A stretch of 64,000 nucleotides of DNA, taken from positions 1,302,001 to 1,366,000 of the forward strand of contig NZ_CP059491.1 of assembly GCF_014041935.1 (NCBI RefSeq), given 5' to 3'. This DNA comes from Gordonia jinghuaiqii. GTDB taxonomy: Bacteria; Actinomycetota; Actinomycetes; Mycobacteriales; Mycobacteriaceae. Below are positions 24,264 through 32,849 of this stretch, piece by piece. Each line of letters starts with the position of its first letter. The first letter of the stretch is position 1. A program made the translations under genes and the position numbers. The notes under the pieces were generated by a model, which was not told where the DNA came from, made no database searches, and saw only the letters and a list, made by a program, of their open reading frames with translations.

Positions 24264-26621
24264 TCAGGCGTCGAGGAGTTCGACGCTGGTCAGCCGGTGC
24301 AGCGAAAAACGTTGCTCACCGTCGGACCCTTCTTCGACGGCCACGAGCTGGCCCGCGCCGAGGACCTTCGGGGTGACGACGTGGCGACTCGCCGACCCCT
24401 GGGCGTCGACGTATCCGACACGCAACCGGCGGTTGGCCCGGAGCGCGAGCTGGATGAGTGCGGTGGCCGACTCCCCGCCGCCGGTCGCGCGCACCGGCGT
24501 CGCGGTGGTGCCGGTGCTGCGTACCGGGGTGGCCGCGGCGGCGCGGTCGGTCGAGCGGATCCGGGTGACCACCGACCGTAACTGCGCCTCCGACGGCGTA
24601 TTCCGACGCGGCTGACTCTGGCGCCGTGCCCGCGACACCGTGACACGGCTCCCGCGGTCACGAAGATCGACGAGCGCGCCCGACGAATCCTCTCCTGCCG
24701 GAGCGAATCCCGCCGCCCGCAACTGCTCGATCACATCCCGCAGTTCCGACTGCGAGACCGCGACGGTCGGGGCGAGTGCGCGCAGGGCGAGCGCCTCGGC
24801 GGCCGGGCTGCGCAACACCGCGGCGAGCACGGTCGGATCTTCGCACCGGATGAACGCCGAGGCGACGCCCACCCGCAGCTGGCCGTGTTTCCGGGCGACA
24901 TCCTCGATGAGATATGACAGTGACTGCGGCACAGGTGTTCTCGAGTGGGTCGTGAACATCGAGAGCAACTCGTTGCTGCTGCGTCCGGAGTCGAGTGCGC
25001 GTCGAACACTCTCGGGGGACACCCGGTAAACCGATGCCGCACCGCCGGATTCGAGGTCGGCGACGAGCTCCACCTGCTCGGCGAGCTCGGGTGTCATCGG
25101 TCCCGGGACGGTCAGGGTCAGGTCCGCCTGGGTGAGGAAGTGGTCGACCGGATCGGGCAGCGCCTTGCGCATCGCGGCGAGGACTGCGGCGTCGGTGTCG
25201 GCGGGATCGGCGTCGGGTGGATCCTCGACGGTGTACGCACGCCCGACGGTGGTCAGGGCGTCGTGCGCGACCAGACCGAGTTCCCTTGCCTCACGCAAGG
25301 TTTCGGCGACGAGCCGACGACCGAAGCGACGTATCTGGCGGGGGCGGTGCCAGTGCAGGTTCGCGAGCACCGCATCTGGGGACACGGCCACCGCGGGGTC
25401 GGCCTGGGCGAGGGTCGACAGGATCAACTGACGCTGGACCGGGGCATGGGCGTCGTGCAGTTCGGCGCCGAGGGTGGCCAGCGCGTTGCCGTCACGGTCG
25501 GGTTCGCCGACCTGCCAGGCGCGTCGCGGCATGTGCAACCAGGCGTCGGCCAGTGCGAGCCACTGACGTTCGCGCGGCTGATGCAACCAGGTGTCGGCGG
25601 TCGACGTCGGGGCGAAGGCCTGCTCGCCGGCATCATTGGCCGGCGGGGGCTCGGGGAACCCGGCGTCGATGATCCGCAGGTAGGCGGCGATCTCGATGAG
25701 GAACGAGACCCGCTGGGTCTCGAGGCCGGTGAGCTTTGCCAGGCGGCGGAGTTCGCGGACACCCAGCGCGCCCGAACGCAGAACCGCCGCCGGGGTCGCG
25801 CCGAGAATGGTGATCAACTGCGAGAGATGGCGGATGAGTTCGAGCGCCTCCCCGCCGGCCGCGGCGTCGACGGCCTTGAGCGGGAATCGCGGCTTGGCGC
25901 GCGGTTCGTGTAGCGGAGGTGGGGCGAGATCGTCTGTGTGCCAAGCGGGTTCCTCACGGATGACCGCGCCGACCATCGGGGGGAGCTCGACGGTCTGATC
26001 GTCGACCCGGGCCAGCAGGCCCGTCGAGATGAGTTGTGCGACAGGGGAGGCGGGGTCGGCATCGGGTGCCGCGTCGCGACTGCGGCCCAGAGCGGGCCCG
26101 CGGGCCAGGGTTTGCAGCAGGCCCGCGGAGCGCTCGTCGAGACCGGCGACCATCGCGGCGATTTCGTCGCCCGTGCGTCCGGCCAGGGGGCCGGTGAGGT
26201 GCCGCGCCTTCCAGGGCAGAGCCGACGCCGTGTGCGCACCGGAATACAGAGCGGTGTCGTCGCCCCAGAGGATGGCGCGACGGCGAAGGAGATTGATGCG
26301 ATCACGGACAGCGGCGGGGGCGGCGTGTCCCTTGAGTTCGGCGAGGATCGTGCGCACGGCGACCGGGCCCGGGACCTCGTGATGCCCGGCGGTGACGCTG
26401 TGCGCGAGGACCACCTCGAGTACGGCGACCGCGAGGACGTCGAGATCCTCCCCGGCGAGCGCCAGCGATGCAGCCGAGAGCGCCCGCTGTGCCAGGACCC
26501 GAGTGCCTGCCGGGGTGGGCGAGGCGAGGTCGGGCCGCTCGATCAGGAGCTCAGTGAGCTCGTCGTCGGAACGGCCGGCCAACTCATCGGCCAGGCCGGT
26601 GTGCTGGTCATCCGAACTCAT
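24264..26621 (-). CDS. Helicase-associated (XPB/Ssl2-like N-terminal domain) protein, Rv0862c-like
   Basis: 785 residues. It lacks helicase motifs but matches the actinobacterial helicase-associated proteins that accompany XPB. The N-terminal part has repeated short helices (LLIERPDLASPTPAGTRVLA), the middle has the XPB-like segment SYLIEDVARKHGQLRVG, and the C terminus has a WYL-like strand region (RRLRVGYVDAQGSASRHVV). It probably modulates or docks to XPB; no experimentally defined role. A TACAGT -10 box 7 nt from the ATG marks a leaderless start. Its upstream end is the left border of an apparent 15.7-kb insert in the conserved block. Confidence 0.82.
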   Translation of the reverse strand: MSSDDQHTGLADELAGRSDDELTELLIERPDLASPTPAGTRVLAQRALSAASLALAGEDLDVLAVAVLEVVLAHSVTAGHHEVPGPVAVRTILAELKGHAAPAAVRDRINLLRRRAILWGDDTALYSGAHTASALPWKARHLTGPLAGRTGDEIAAMVAGLDERSAGLLQTLARGPALGRSRDAAPDADPASPVAQLISTGLLARVDDQTVELPPMVGAVIREEPAWHTDDLAPPPLHEPRAKPRFPLKAVDAAAGGEALELIRHLSQLITILGATPAAVLRSGALGVRELRRLAKLTGLETQRVSFLIEIAAYLRIIDAGFPEPPPANDAGEQAFAPTSTADTWLHQPRERQWLALADAWLHMPRRAWQVGEPDRDGNALATLGAELHDAHAPVQRQLILSTLAQADPAVAVSPDAVLANLHWHRPRQIRRFGRRLVAETLREARELGLVAHDALTTVGRAYTVEDPPDADPADTDAAVLAAMRKALPDPVDHFLTQADLTLTVPGPMTPELAEQVELVADLESGGAASVYRVSPESVRRALDSGRSSNELLSMFTTHSRTPVPQSLSYLIEDVARKHGQLRVGVASAFIRCEDPTVLAAVLRSPAAEALALRALAPTVAVSQSELRDVIEQLRAAGFAPAGEDSSGALVDLRDRGSRVTVSRARRQSQPRRNTPSEAQLRSVVTRIRSTDRAAAATPVRSTGTTATPVRATGGGESATALIQLALRANRRLRVGYVDAQGSASRHVVTPKVLGAGQLVAVEEGSDGEQRFSLHRLTSVELLDA

Positions 26622-26628
26622 TCGATCG

Positions 26629-26634
26629 ACTGTA
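26629..26634 (-). promoter_or_regulatory. -10 box of a leaderless promoter for the helicase-associated gene
   Basis: On the minus strand TACAGT is followed by 7 nt and then the ATG at 26621. No ribosome site is visible. Confidence 0.6.
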
Positions 26635-26672
26635 CCGGTCCGCGCAGAATCGTTGCCTCCGGTGCGGCGGCC

Positions 26673-28070
26673 TCAGACGTCCCCGCGGCGGAGCATCCGC
26701 CCCCGGGCGGTTTCGAAGTCCACCCGCTGACCGCGAACCCAGGTCCCCTTGACCACACCGGCGAGCGCCCGGCCGTCGTACGGGCTGACCGGGTTCTTGT
26801 GGTGGAGGCGGTTGACGTCGACGATCTGCGCGGATTCCGGCTCGAAGATGGCGAAGTCGGCGTCGCAGCCGAGGGCGAGGCGGCCCTTGGTCGGCAGGCC
26901 GGCGAGATCTGCGGGCTTCGATGCCATCCACTCAATCACCTGCGGCAGGCCGATGCCGCGCTTCTTGGCCTCCGACCAGATCAGCGACAGCCCCAGCTGC
27001 AACGACGCGACTCCACCCCATGCGACTCCGAAGTCGCCGTTCTCGGGGTCCTTGAGGTCGACGGTCGACGGCGAGTGGTCGGAGACGATGCAGTCGATCG
27101 TGCCGGCCAGCAGTCCCTCCCAGAGCAGCTCGCGGTTGCCCGCCTCACGGATGGGCGGGCAGCACTTGAAGGCCGTCGCGCCGTTGGGCACCTCCTCGGC
27201 CAGCAGGGTGAGGTAGTGCGGGCAGGTTTCCACCGTGATCTTCACGCCGTCGCGCTTTGCGCTGGCCAGCATGGGCAGGGCATCCGACGACGACAGGTGC
27301 AGCACATGTGCGCGGACGCCGGTCCAGCGCGCACGCTCGATGACCTCGGCGATCGCCAGGTTCTCGGCACCGCGCGGACGCGACGCGAGGAACCGCCCGT
27401 ACTCGTCACCTTCGGGTGACGGGGCGTTGTCGATGGCCCGGGAGTCCTCGGCGTGGACGATCATCAGCGAGTCGAACTCGGCGAGCTTGGCCATGTCGGC
27501 TTCCATCTCGTCGGCCGTCAGGTGCGGGAACTCGTCCACTCCCGAGTGCAGCAGGAAGCACTTGAATCCGAAGACACCGGCGTCGTGGAGTCCGCGCAGG
27601 TCATTCTCGTTGCCCGGGATGGCACCACCCCAGAAACCGACGTCGATGTGGGTCTTACCCTGTGCGGCAGCCCTTTTCTCGGCCAGGGCGTCGACATTCA
27701 CGGTGGGCGGGATCGAGTTGAGCGGCATGTCGATGAGCGTGGTGACGCCACCGGCGGCCGCGGCGCGGGTGGCCGAGTCGAAGCCCTCCCACTCGGTGCG
27801 GCCGGGCTCGTTGACATGGACGTGGGTGTCCACCAATCCGGGGATCATCACCTGGTCGTCGGCAAGCTCGATGACCTCGGTGCCGACCAGTCCACTCCCG
27901 AGCGGTTCGATGGCGACGACGCGGCCGTCGCGAATACCGATCTCGCGCGCCACGATGCCCGCCGTCGTCAGCGTCTGCTCACCCCGCACCACCAGGTCGA
28001 ACGGCGCATCGGTCGCGTCGGAGACGGCAGTGTCGGAGGGAGAGACGTGGGCGTCGGATTCTGAGGTCAT
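26673..28070 (-). CDS. allB: Allantoinase
   Basis: 465 residues, cyclic amidohydrolase that opens the ring of allantoin to give allantoate. Seen: metal-binding DTHVHVNEPGR, the carboxylated-Lys segment GFKCFLLHSG, MIVHAEDS, HVLHLSSSDA, and the Asp of CIVSDHSPSTVDLK. ATG 28070 is chosen because AAGGAGT lies 8 nt upstream; upstream in-frame codons run through the promoter. It diverges from the allantoin-type permease, and a TTCC-N7-GGAA operator lies 60 bp upstream. Length matches the family. Confidence 0.93.
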   Translation of the reverse strand: MTSESDAHVSPSDTAVSDATDAPFDLVVRGEQTLTTAGIVAREIGIRDGRVVAIEPLGSGLVGTEVIELADDQVMIPGLVDTHVHVNEPGRTEWEGFDSATRAAAAGGVTTLIDMPLNSIPPTVNVDALAEKRAAAQGKTHIDVGFWGGAIPGNENDLRGLHDAGVFGFKCFLLHSGVDEFPHLTADEMEADMAKLAEFDSLMIVHAEDSRAIDNAPSPEGDEYGRFLASRPRGAENLAIAEVIERARWTGVRAHVLHLSSSDALPMLASAKRDGVKITVETCPHYLTLLAEEVPNGATAFKCCPPIREAGNRELLWEGLLAGTIDCIVSDHSPSTVDLKDPENGDFGVAWGGVASLQLGLSLIWSEAKKRGIGLPQVIEWMASKPADLAGLPTKGRLALGCDADFAIFEPESAQIVDVNRLHHKNPVSPYDGRALAGVVKGTWVRGQRVDFETARGRMLRRGDV

Positions 28071-28114
28071 GGGGCGGGACTCCTTGCTGGTCGCCGGATC
28101 CTGTGTCGGTCCAG

Positions 28115-28145
28115 AGACTAACCCAGACTTTTCCTCATGGTGGAA
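28115..28145 (-). promoter_or_regulatory. allB promoter with IclR-type operator
   Basis: On the minus strand TAGTCT (28115-28120) is a TANNNT -10 box. TTCC-TCATGGT-GGAA (28131-28145) is a perfect 4+4 inverted repeat just upstream, where it would cover the spacer and -35. Its pattern matches three other sites at 28249, 36747 and 36820. Confidence 0.6.
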
Positions 28146-28197
28146 TCTTTTGATGTGATTTCGGAACTCGACTCGCGAGTAGCGCGGTCTGGTGCTA

Positions 28198-28263
28198 TTG
28201 ACAACGCGCTTGACCGTAAGGCTAACTATCGGGAACGCGGAAACTCGATTCCACATCACGGAA
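28198..28263 (+). promoter_or_regulatory. Permease promoter with downstream IclR-type operator
   Basis: TTGACA (28198-28203) is a consensus -35; CTAACTAT (28222-28229) is the approximate -10. TTCC-ACATCAC-GGAA (28249-28263) lies just past the expected start, where a bound repressor would block elongation. CACATCACGGAA is identical to the site in front of the iclR gene. Confidence 0.6.
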
Positions 28264-28315
28264 TGGCCGCCAGTGTAGGAGCGCGGTCATCGACCGTCCG
28301 ACCGAAAGTGCAGAG

Positions 28316-29857
28316 ATGAGCACTAAACCGCCCACGATCCACCGCGACGATGTGCCTTCGGCGCCGTCCCCGAACGGCGAGAACGCCTCCGGCGTTCCCG
28401 GAACCGTCCCGGCCGGGTTGAGTCCCAAGCTGTACAACGACGACCTGGCGCCGACCAGTCGGGTCGGACGACGATGGAACACCTACAACATCTTCACGCT
28501 GTGGGCCAACGACGTCCACAGCCTGGGCAACTACGCCTTCGCCATCGGCCTGTTCGCGCTCGGGCTGGGCGGTTGGCAGATCCTGACGGCGCTGGTGCTC
28601 GGCGGAGTCTTCCTCTTCCTGCTGCTGAACCTGTCCGGATTCATGGGCGAGAAGACGGGTGTGCCGTTCCCGGTCATGAGTCGCATCTCGTTCGGCATCC
28701 GCGGCGCGCAGATCCCCGCCCTCATCCGTGGTGGCGTGGCGATCGCGTGGTTCGGCATCCAGACCTACCTCGCGTCGGTCGTGCTCCGGATCATGCTCAT
28801 CGCCCTGTTCCCCGGGGCCGCCGACCTGGACACCAACCGCTTCCTCGGGCTCTCGACCCTCGGCTGGATCTCCTTCGTGGCGTTGTGGGTGATCCAGGTG
28901 GTCATCGTCAGCTACGGCATGGAGATGATCCGACGGTATGAGGCCTTCGCCGGTCCGATCATCCTGGTCACGATGGTCGCGCTGGCCATCTGGATGCTCA
29001 GCAACGCCGACTGGACCATCGCCTGGTCGACCCCCGATTCGCTGACCGGCGTCGACATGTGGCTCCAGATCATCGGCGGCGCCAGCCTGTGGGTCGCGAT
29101 CTACGGCACCTTCGTCCTGAACTTCTGCGACTTCACCCGCAACGCGGAATCGCGAAAAGCCATCGTGCGTGGCAACTTCTGGGGCATCCCGCTCAACATG
29201 CTGCTCTTCGGCGGCATCGTGATCGTCCTCGCCGGTGCCCAGTTCCGGATCAACGGCACGGTCATCGAGTCGCCCTCGGACATCGTCCAGACCGTTCCCA
29301 ACACCTTCCTGCTGGTGCTGGCCTGCCTGGCGCTGCTGATCCTCACCGTCGCGGTCAACCTCATGGCCAACTTCGTCGCACCGATCTACGCGCTGTCCAA
29401 CCTGTTCCCGCGCCACCTCGACTTCCGGCGCGCAGCGCTCGTCGCCGCGATCATCGGCCTGGTCATCCTGCCGTGGAACCTCTACAACTCTCCCGCGGTG
29501 ATCAACTACTTCCTCGGCGGACTCGGCGCGCTCCTCGGGCCGCTGTTCGGCATCGTGATGGCCGACTACTGGCTCGTCCGCCGCTCGCGGATCGACGTGC
29601 CGGCGTTGTTCACCGAAGCCCCGGATGCGGCATACCATTACCGCAGCGGCGTGAACATGCGGGCGATCGCATCCCTCGTCCCGACGGCAGCCTTCGCCCT
29701 GGTGATGGCCTTCGTACCGGCCTTCGAAGTGGTCTCGGAGTTCTCGTGGTTCATCGGTGCCGGTCTGGGTGCGGTCGTCTACCTGGTGGTCGCCGACCGT
29801 CGCGGACCGTTCGCCGAGGTGTCGGGCGAGCCGATCTCCGTCGCCAGCACCCACTGA
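28316..29857 (+). CDS. NCS1-family transporter, probable allantoin permease
   Basis: 513 residues with about 12 hydrophobic segments and a 50-residue cytoplasmic N terminus. NCS1 features: LYNDDLAPTSRVGRRWNTYN, FTLWANDVHSLGNY at the first helix, and GVPFPVMSRISFGIRG in helix 3. The family imports nucleobases, hydantoins and allantoin with H+ or Na+. Position divergent from allantoinase and 18 bp ahead of a hydantoin-racemase-fold gene makes allantoin the best guess; uracil or cytosine transport is less likely here. Confidence 0.88.
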   Translation: MSTKPPTIHRDDVPSAPSPNGENASGVPGTVPAGLSPKLYNDDLAPTSRVGRRWNTYNIFTLWANDVHSLGNYAFAIGLFALGLGGWQILTALVLGGVFLFLLLNLSGFMGEKTGVPFPVMSRISFGIRGAQIPALIRGGVAIAWFGIQTYLASVVLRIMLIALFPGAADLDTNRFLGLSTLGWISFVALWVIQVVIVSYGMEMIRRYEAFAGPIILVTMVALAIWMLSNADWTIAWSTPDSLTGVDMWLQIIGGASLWVAIYGTFVLNFCDFTRNAESRKAIVRGNFWGIPLNMLLFGGIVIVLAGAQFRINGTVIESPSDIVQTVPNTFLLVLACLALLILTVAVNLMANFVAPIYALSNLFPRHLDFRRAALVAAIIGLVILPWNLYNSPAVINYFLGGLGALLGPLFGIVMADYWLVRRSRIDVPALFTEAPDAAYHYRSGVNMRAIASLVPTAAFALVMAFVPAFEVVSEFSWFIGAGLGAVVYLVVADRRGPFAEVSGEPISVASTH

Positions 29858-29875
29858 CAGCAGAAGGAACATTCG

Positions 29876-30598
29876 ATGCGCATCCTCGTCGCCAACGTCA
29901 ACACGACCGAGTCGATGACCGAGGCCATCGCCGACTCGGCCCGCTCGGTCGCCTCACCGGGCACCGAGATCGTCGGCATCACACCGCGATTCGGCGCCGA
30001 ATCGTGCGAGGGCAACTTCGAGTCCTACCTCGCCGCCATCGCCGTGATGGACGCGATCCTCGCCTACCCCGAACCGTATGACGCCGTCATCCAGGCCGGT
30101 TACGGCGAACACGGCCGAGAAGGGCTGCAGGAGCTGCTCGAGGTTCCCGTCGTCGACATCACCGAAGCCGCGGCGTCGACGGCGATATATCTGGGACACA
30201 AGTTCTCGGTCGTGACGACGCTGGACCGGACGGTCCCGCTGATCGAGGACCGGCTCAAGCTCGCCGGCCTCGACCAGCGCTGCGCGTCGGTGCGGGCGTC
30301 GGGACTCGGTGTGCTGGAACTGGAGTCGGACCCCGTTCGCGCGGTCAAGGCGATCGTCGAGCAGTCCCGGCTGGCCGTCGCCGACGACAAAGCCGAAGTG
30401 ATCTGCCTGGGCTGCGGCGGGATGGCCGAGCTCGAAGAGCAGGTCCGCGCCGCGACCGGCGTCCCGATCGTCGACGGGGTGCGGTCGGCCGTGACGATCG
30501 CCGAAGGTCTTGTCCGGATGGGACTCTCGACGTCGAAGGTCCGGACCTACGCGCCGCCGCGGGAGAAGAAGATCACCGGCTGGCCGTTCAACGGCTAG
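29876..30598 (+). CDS. Asp/Glu/hydantoin racemase-fold protein lacking one catalytic Cys
   Basis: 240 residues. The family fold is clear: MRILVANVNTTESMT, SYLAAIAVMDAIL, EVICLGCGGMAELEEQV. Allantoin/hydantoin racemases use two Cys. The second is present (Cys180 in LGCGGM), but the first site reads AGYGEHG with Gly75 in place of Cys (usual form ACFxDPG). This Gly/Cys arrangement is the one of arylmalonate decarboxylase. So it may be a decarboxylase-like or one-sided enzyme rather than a true allantoin racemase. Operon partner of the permease. Its TAG stop overlaps the stop of the convergent gene (shared CTAG). Confidence 0.8.
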   Translation: MRILVANVNTTESMTEAIADSARSVASPGTEIVGITPRFGAESCEGNFESYLAAIAVMDAILAYPEPYDAVIQAGYGEHGREGLQELLEVPVVDITEAAASTAIYLGHKFSVVTTLDRTVPLIEDRLKLAGLDQRCASVRASGLGVLELESDPVRAVKAIVEQSRLAVADDKAEVICLGCGGMAELEEQVRAATGVPIVDGVRSAVTIAEGLVRMGLSTSKVRTYAPPREKKITGWPFNG

Positions 30599-31212
30599 AT
30601 TCCCGAGGGGCCGTGCGGCCACCGCGGGTCCCGTCCGGCCAGGCCGGCGAGTCGGTCGACGAGCGGGGCGTCGTCGGGCACCTCGACCACCGGTCCGAAT
30701 ATTCTGTCGCGGTCTACCTGCGGTTGCGGCGGATGATGGAAGTCGAAGACGGCCTGAAGGATCTCGTCAGGGATGTCGAACGCGGTGTCCGCGGCGCGCG
30801 CGACATCCCAGCCGTGTAGGACCAGTTCCGACAGCGCCACCATCCCCATGATCTCGGCGGGCAACTCGACGCCGCCGGCCTGGGTCATGCCCTCCCACGC
30901 CGCGGCGTCGGCCCATGACTCTGCGAGGTCGTGCACGTGACGGTGTAACTCGTCTCGCCACTCCGTCGGCAGTTGACTCTGCGGGTTCTGCGCCGGGTCG
31001 GGCGGCGTCGAGGTCAACGGACCGAAGTCTTTGCGCGCTGCGGCCGTCAACCCCTGCGAGAGTCCGTCGACATGGGCCAGTAGCGCGGCGAGGTTCATGC
31101 CGCGACACGGGGTCGGACGGTCCAGGTCTGTGTCGGGGATCGAGTCGGTCATCGCGAGCATGTGATCGGCGGCCGCCGCTATCAGTCTCGCCTGGGTGGT
31201 GTCGGTGGGCAT
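30595..31212 (-). CDS. TIGR03086-type DinB-like metal-binding protein (mycothiol-dependent maleylpyruvate isomerase family)
   Basis: 205 residues. Family features: an N-terminal helix starting LIAAAADHMLAM, TPCRGMNLAALLAHVDGL with the first metal His, and SELVLHGWDVARA with the HxWD metal ligand region. Relatives bind a divalent metal and use mycothiol or are uncharacterised. No signal peptide. It sits at the edge of the allantoin genes, convergent with the racemase gene, without an evident link to them. Confidence 0.78.
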   Translation of the reverse strand: MPTDTTQARLIAAAADHMLAMTDSIPDTDLDRPTPCRGMNLAALLAHVDGLSQGLTAAARKDFGPLTSTPPDPAQNPQSQLPTEWRDELHRHVHDLAESWADAAAWEGMTQAGGVELPAEIMGMVALSELVLHGWDVARAADTAFDIPDEILQAVFDFHHPPQPQVDRDRIFGPVVEVPDDAPLVDRLAGLAGRDPRWPHGPSGI

Positions 31213-31276
31213 GAGACTCCCTCTCGTCGTGTCTGAGCACTCACCTGGACTGACTCGCCGGATGCCGGTTTCTCAT

Positions 31277-31293
31277 CGTTCCGCGGAACACTC
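31277..31293. repeat. 17-bp element with a perfect 12-bp palindrome, copy 1
   Basis: CGTTCCGCGGAACACTC contains GTTCCGCGGAAC. Its exact reverse complement occurs at 32014-32030 inside the HNH gene. It lies 31 bp upstream of that gene's probable -10 box. Confidence 0.75.
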
Positions 31294-31323
31294 GTGACCT
31301 CGGGATTTGTCAGTGGCCGTCGA

Positions 31324-31329
31324 TAGTCT
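31324..31329 (+). promoter_or_regulatory. Probable -10 box of the HNH gene
   Basis: TAGTCT fits TANNNT and lies 37 bp before the GTG start at 31367, leaving a short leader with a G-rich ribosome site. Confidence 0.4.
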
Positions 31330-31366
31330 GCTGAGGTCCGCTTGATTCGGTCCGTGGGGGGTTGCT

Positions 31367-32815
31367 GTGGGGGTCAGTGTTTTTCGGTCGCGTGACGATG
31401 TGTTGTCCATGTTCGACGGTGCCGATCCGGCGTCGCTGTCCGACGCGGTGCTCGAGGAGCGGGTGCTCGGGTATGCGGCGCAGATCACCGCGTTGACGGC
31501 GCAGTTCTTGGAATTGGTCGCGGAGTGGGATGAGCGGCATGGGTGGTCGGGTCCGGGGATCACCTCGTGCGCGCATTGGTTGTCGTGGAAGGCCGGGATC
31601 TCGATGCGCACCGCGCATGAGCAGGTGCGTGTGGCCCGAGCACTCGTCGAGATGTCACTGATACGCGCAGCGTTCGCGCAGGGGCGGCTGACGTATTCAA
31701 AGGTGCGGGCGTTGACGCGGATCGCCACCCCGGAGCGCGAGCAGGAGCTGGTGAACCTGGCGCTGTCGTGTACCGCGGGTCAGCTGGAGCGAGCGGTGCG
31801 CGCGATGCGTCAGATCGACCGGAACCAGGGTGTCGAGGAGGGGAGTCGCGCGCCGGTGGAGTCGACGGGCCGGTGGAAGTGGAACCCTGACGGGTCGCTG
31901 TCGGTGTCGATGACGCTGAGTCCGCTCGACGGGGCGCGGTTTCTGGCCGGGGCGGTTCGCGCGGAATATGAACGCACCCGGACCTGCGATGACCCGGACC
32001 TACCGACCATGCCGAGTGTTCCGCGGAACGCTGGGACCGATGCGGTCGAGCATGATGCCGGGAGGGATTCGGAGATGGTTCCGTCGAGGCGTCGGGATCT
32101 GTGGCGGCAGGTGCCGTCGAATGTGGCGCCGGCGGTGGTCGCGATGGCCGGAATGGTGCATGACGGGATCGCGATGCCCGGGCTCGCGCCAGGTGCGGAG
32201 ATCCTGATACATGCCGGCGATGGTGTGGAGGCGGCACATCTCTATGACGGGCCTGCGTTGACCGAAGAGGACGTGGCCGAGGCCCGGTGTGGGGCCGCCA
32301 CCCGCGATGTCGTGAGCCGTCGCGTTCCCGGTCAGCCCGGCAAGGTCGCGCTGCTGGGTCTGGGTCACCGTAGGCGTGCACCGAACAAGGCGTTGGTGCG
32401 GGCGCTGTTCGTGCGGGACCGCTGCTGTCAGACGCCGGGCTGCGGTCGTACGCGTCATCTGCATGCCCATCATGTCGAGTTCTGGTCGGCGGGTGGGCGG
32501 ACCGATCCGGACAATCTGATCCTCCTGTGCGGGTCGTGTCATCGGTCGCTGCATCGCGGTGAGTTCTCGATCACCGCGCACGGTCAGCAACGATTCACCT
32601 TCCACCGCCCGGACGGGACCGAGATAGAGGCGGCTCCGGCGACCGAGAAACCGGTCGGCTGGAGACCAGACGGGCGTATCTCCGCTGACTCGACGGTCCC
32701 GGTCGGCGGGGGACGGATGGACCTCGGGTACACCACCGAGGTTCTCTACGCCGTGTGGGAATGGAAGCAGCACAACACAATCCGCTCCGCACGGTTCATT
32801 CACGTCGCGGCTTAG
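31367..32815 (+). CDS. DUF222 (13E12-repeat) HNH endonuclease family protein
   Basis: 482 residues. The N-terminal DUF222 region has AHWLSWKAGISMRTAHEQVR; the C-terminal HNH domain has CQTPGCGRTRHLHAHHVEFW followed by TDPDNLILLCGSCHRSLHRG, so the metal ligands and catalytic His are present. This family is repeated many times in mycobacterial and Gordonia genomes (REP13E12 in M. tuberculosis) and its role is unclear. GTG 31367 has a GTGGGGGG ribosome site 5 nt upstream. Inside it (32014-32030) is the inverted copy of a 17-bp palindromic element found upstream. Confidence 0.85.
   Translation: MGVSVFRSRDDVLSMFDGADPASLSDAVLEERVLGYAAQITALTAQFLELVAEWDERHGWSGPGITSCAHWLSWKAGISMRTAHEQVRVARALVEMSLIRAAFAQGRLTYSKVRALTRIATPEREQELVNLALSCTAGQLERAVRAMRQIDRNQGVEEGSRAPVESTGRWKWNPDGSLSVSMTLSPLDGARFLAGAVRAEYERTRTCDDPDLPTMPSVPRNAGTDAVEHDAGRDSEMVPSRRRDLWRQVPSNVAPAVVAMAGMVHDGIAMPGLAPGAEILIHAGDGVEAAHLYDGPALTEEDVAEARCGAATRDVVSRRVPGQPGKVALLGLGHRRRAPNKALVRALFVRDRCCQTPGCGRTRHLHAHHVEFWSAGGRTDPDNLILLCGSCHRSLHRGEFSITAHGQQRFTFHRPDGTEIEAAPATEKPVGWRPDGRISADSTVPVGGGRMDLGYTTEVLYAVWEWKQHNTIRSARFIHVAA
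32014..32030. repeat. 17-bp palindromic element, inverted copy 2
   Basis: GAGTGTTCCGCGGAACG is the exact reverse complement of 31277-31293, 737 bp away. It falls in the poorly conserved linker between the DUF222 and HNH domains. Confidence 0.75.
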
Positions 32816-32849
32816 CAGGTCTGTCGGCTGAAGCCCTGATTCCCTCGGG

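Noticed and set aside
28256..29872. 538-residue minus-strand ORF
   Set aside because: Asp/Gly/Arg/His-rich antisense frame of the NCS1 permease.
31277..31293. LexA-type SOS box
   Set aside because: GTTCCGCGGAAC resembles half of the actinobacterial box (TCGAAC-N4-GTTCGA) only in having GAAC ends; the arms are in the wrong order and spacing.
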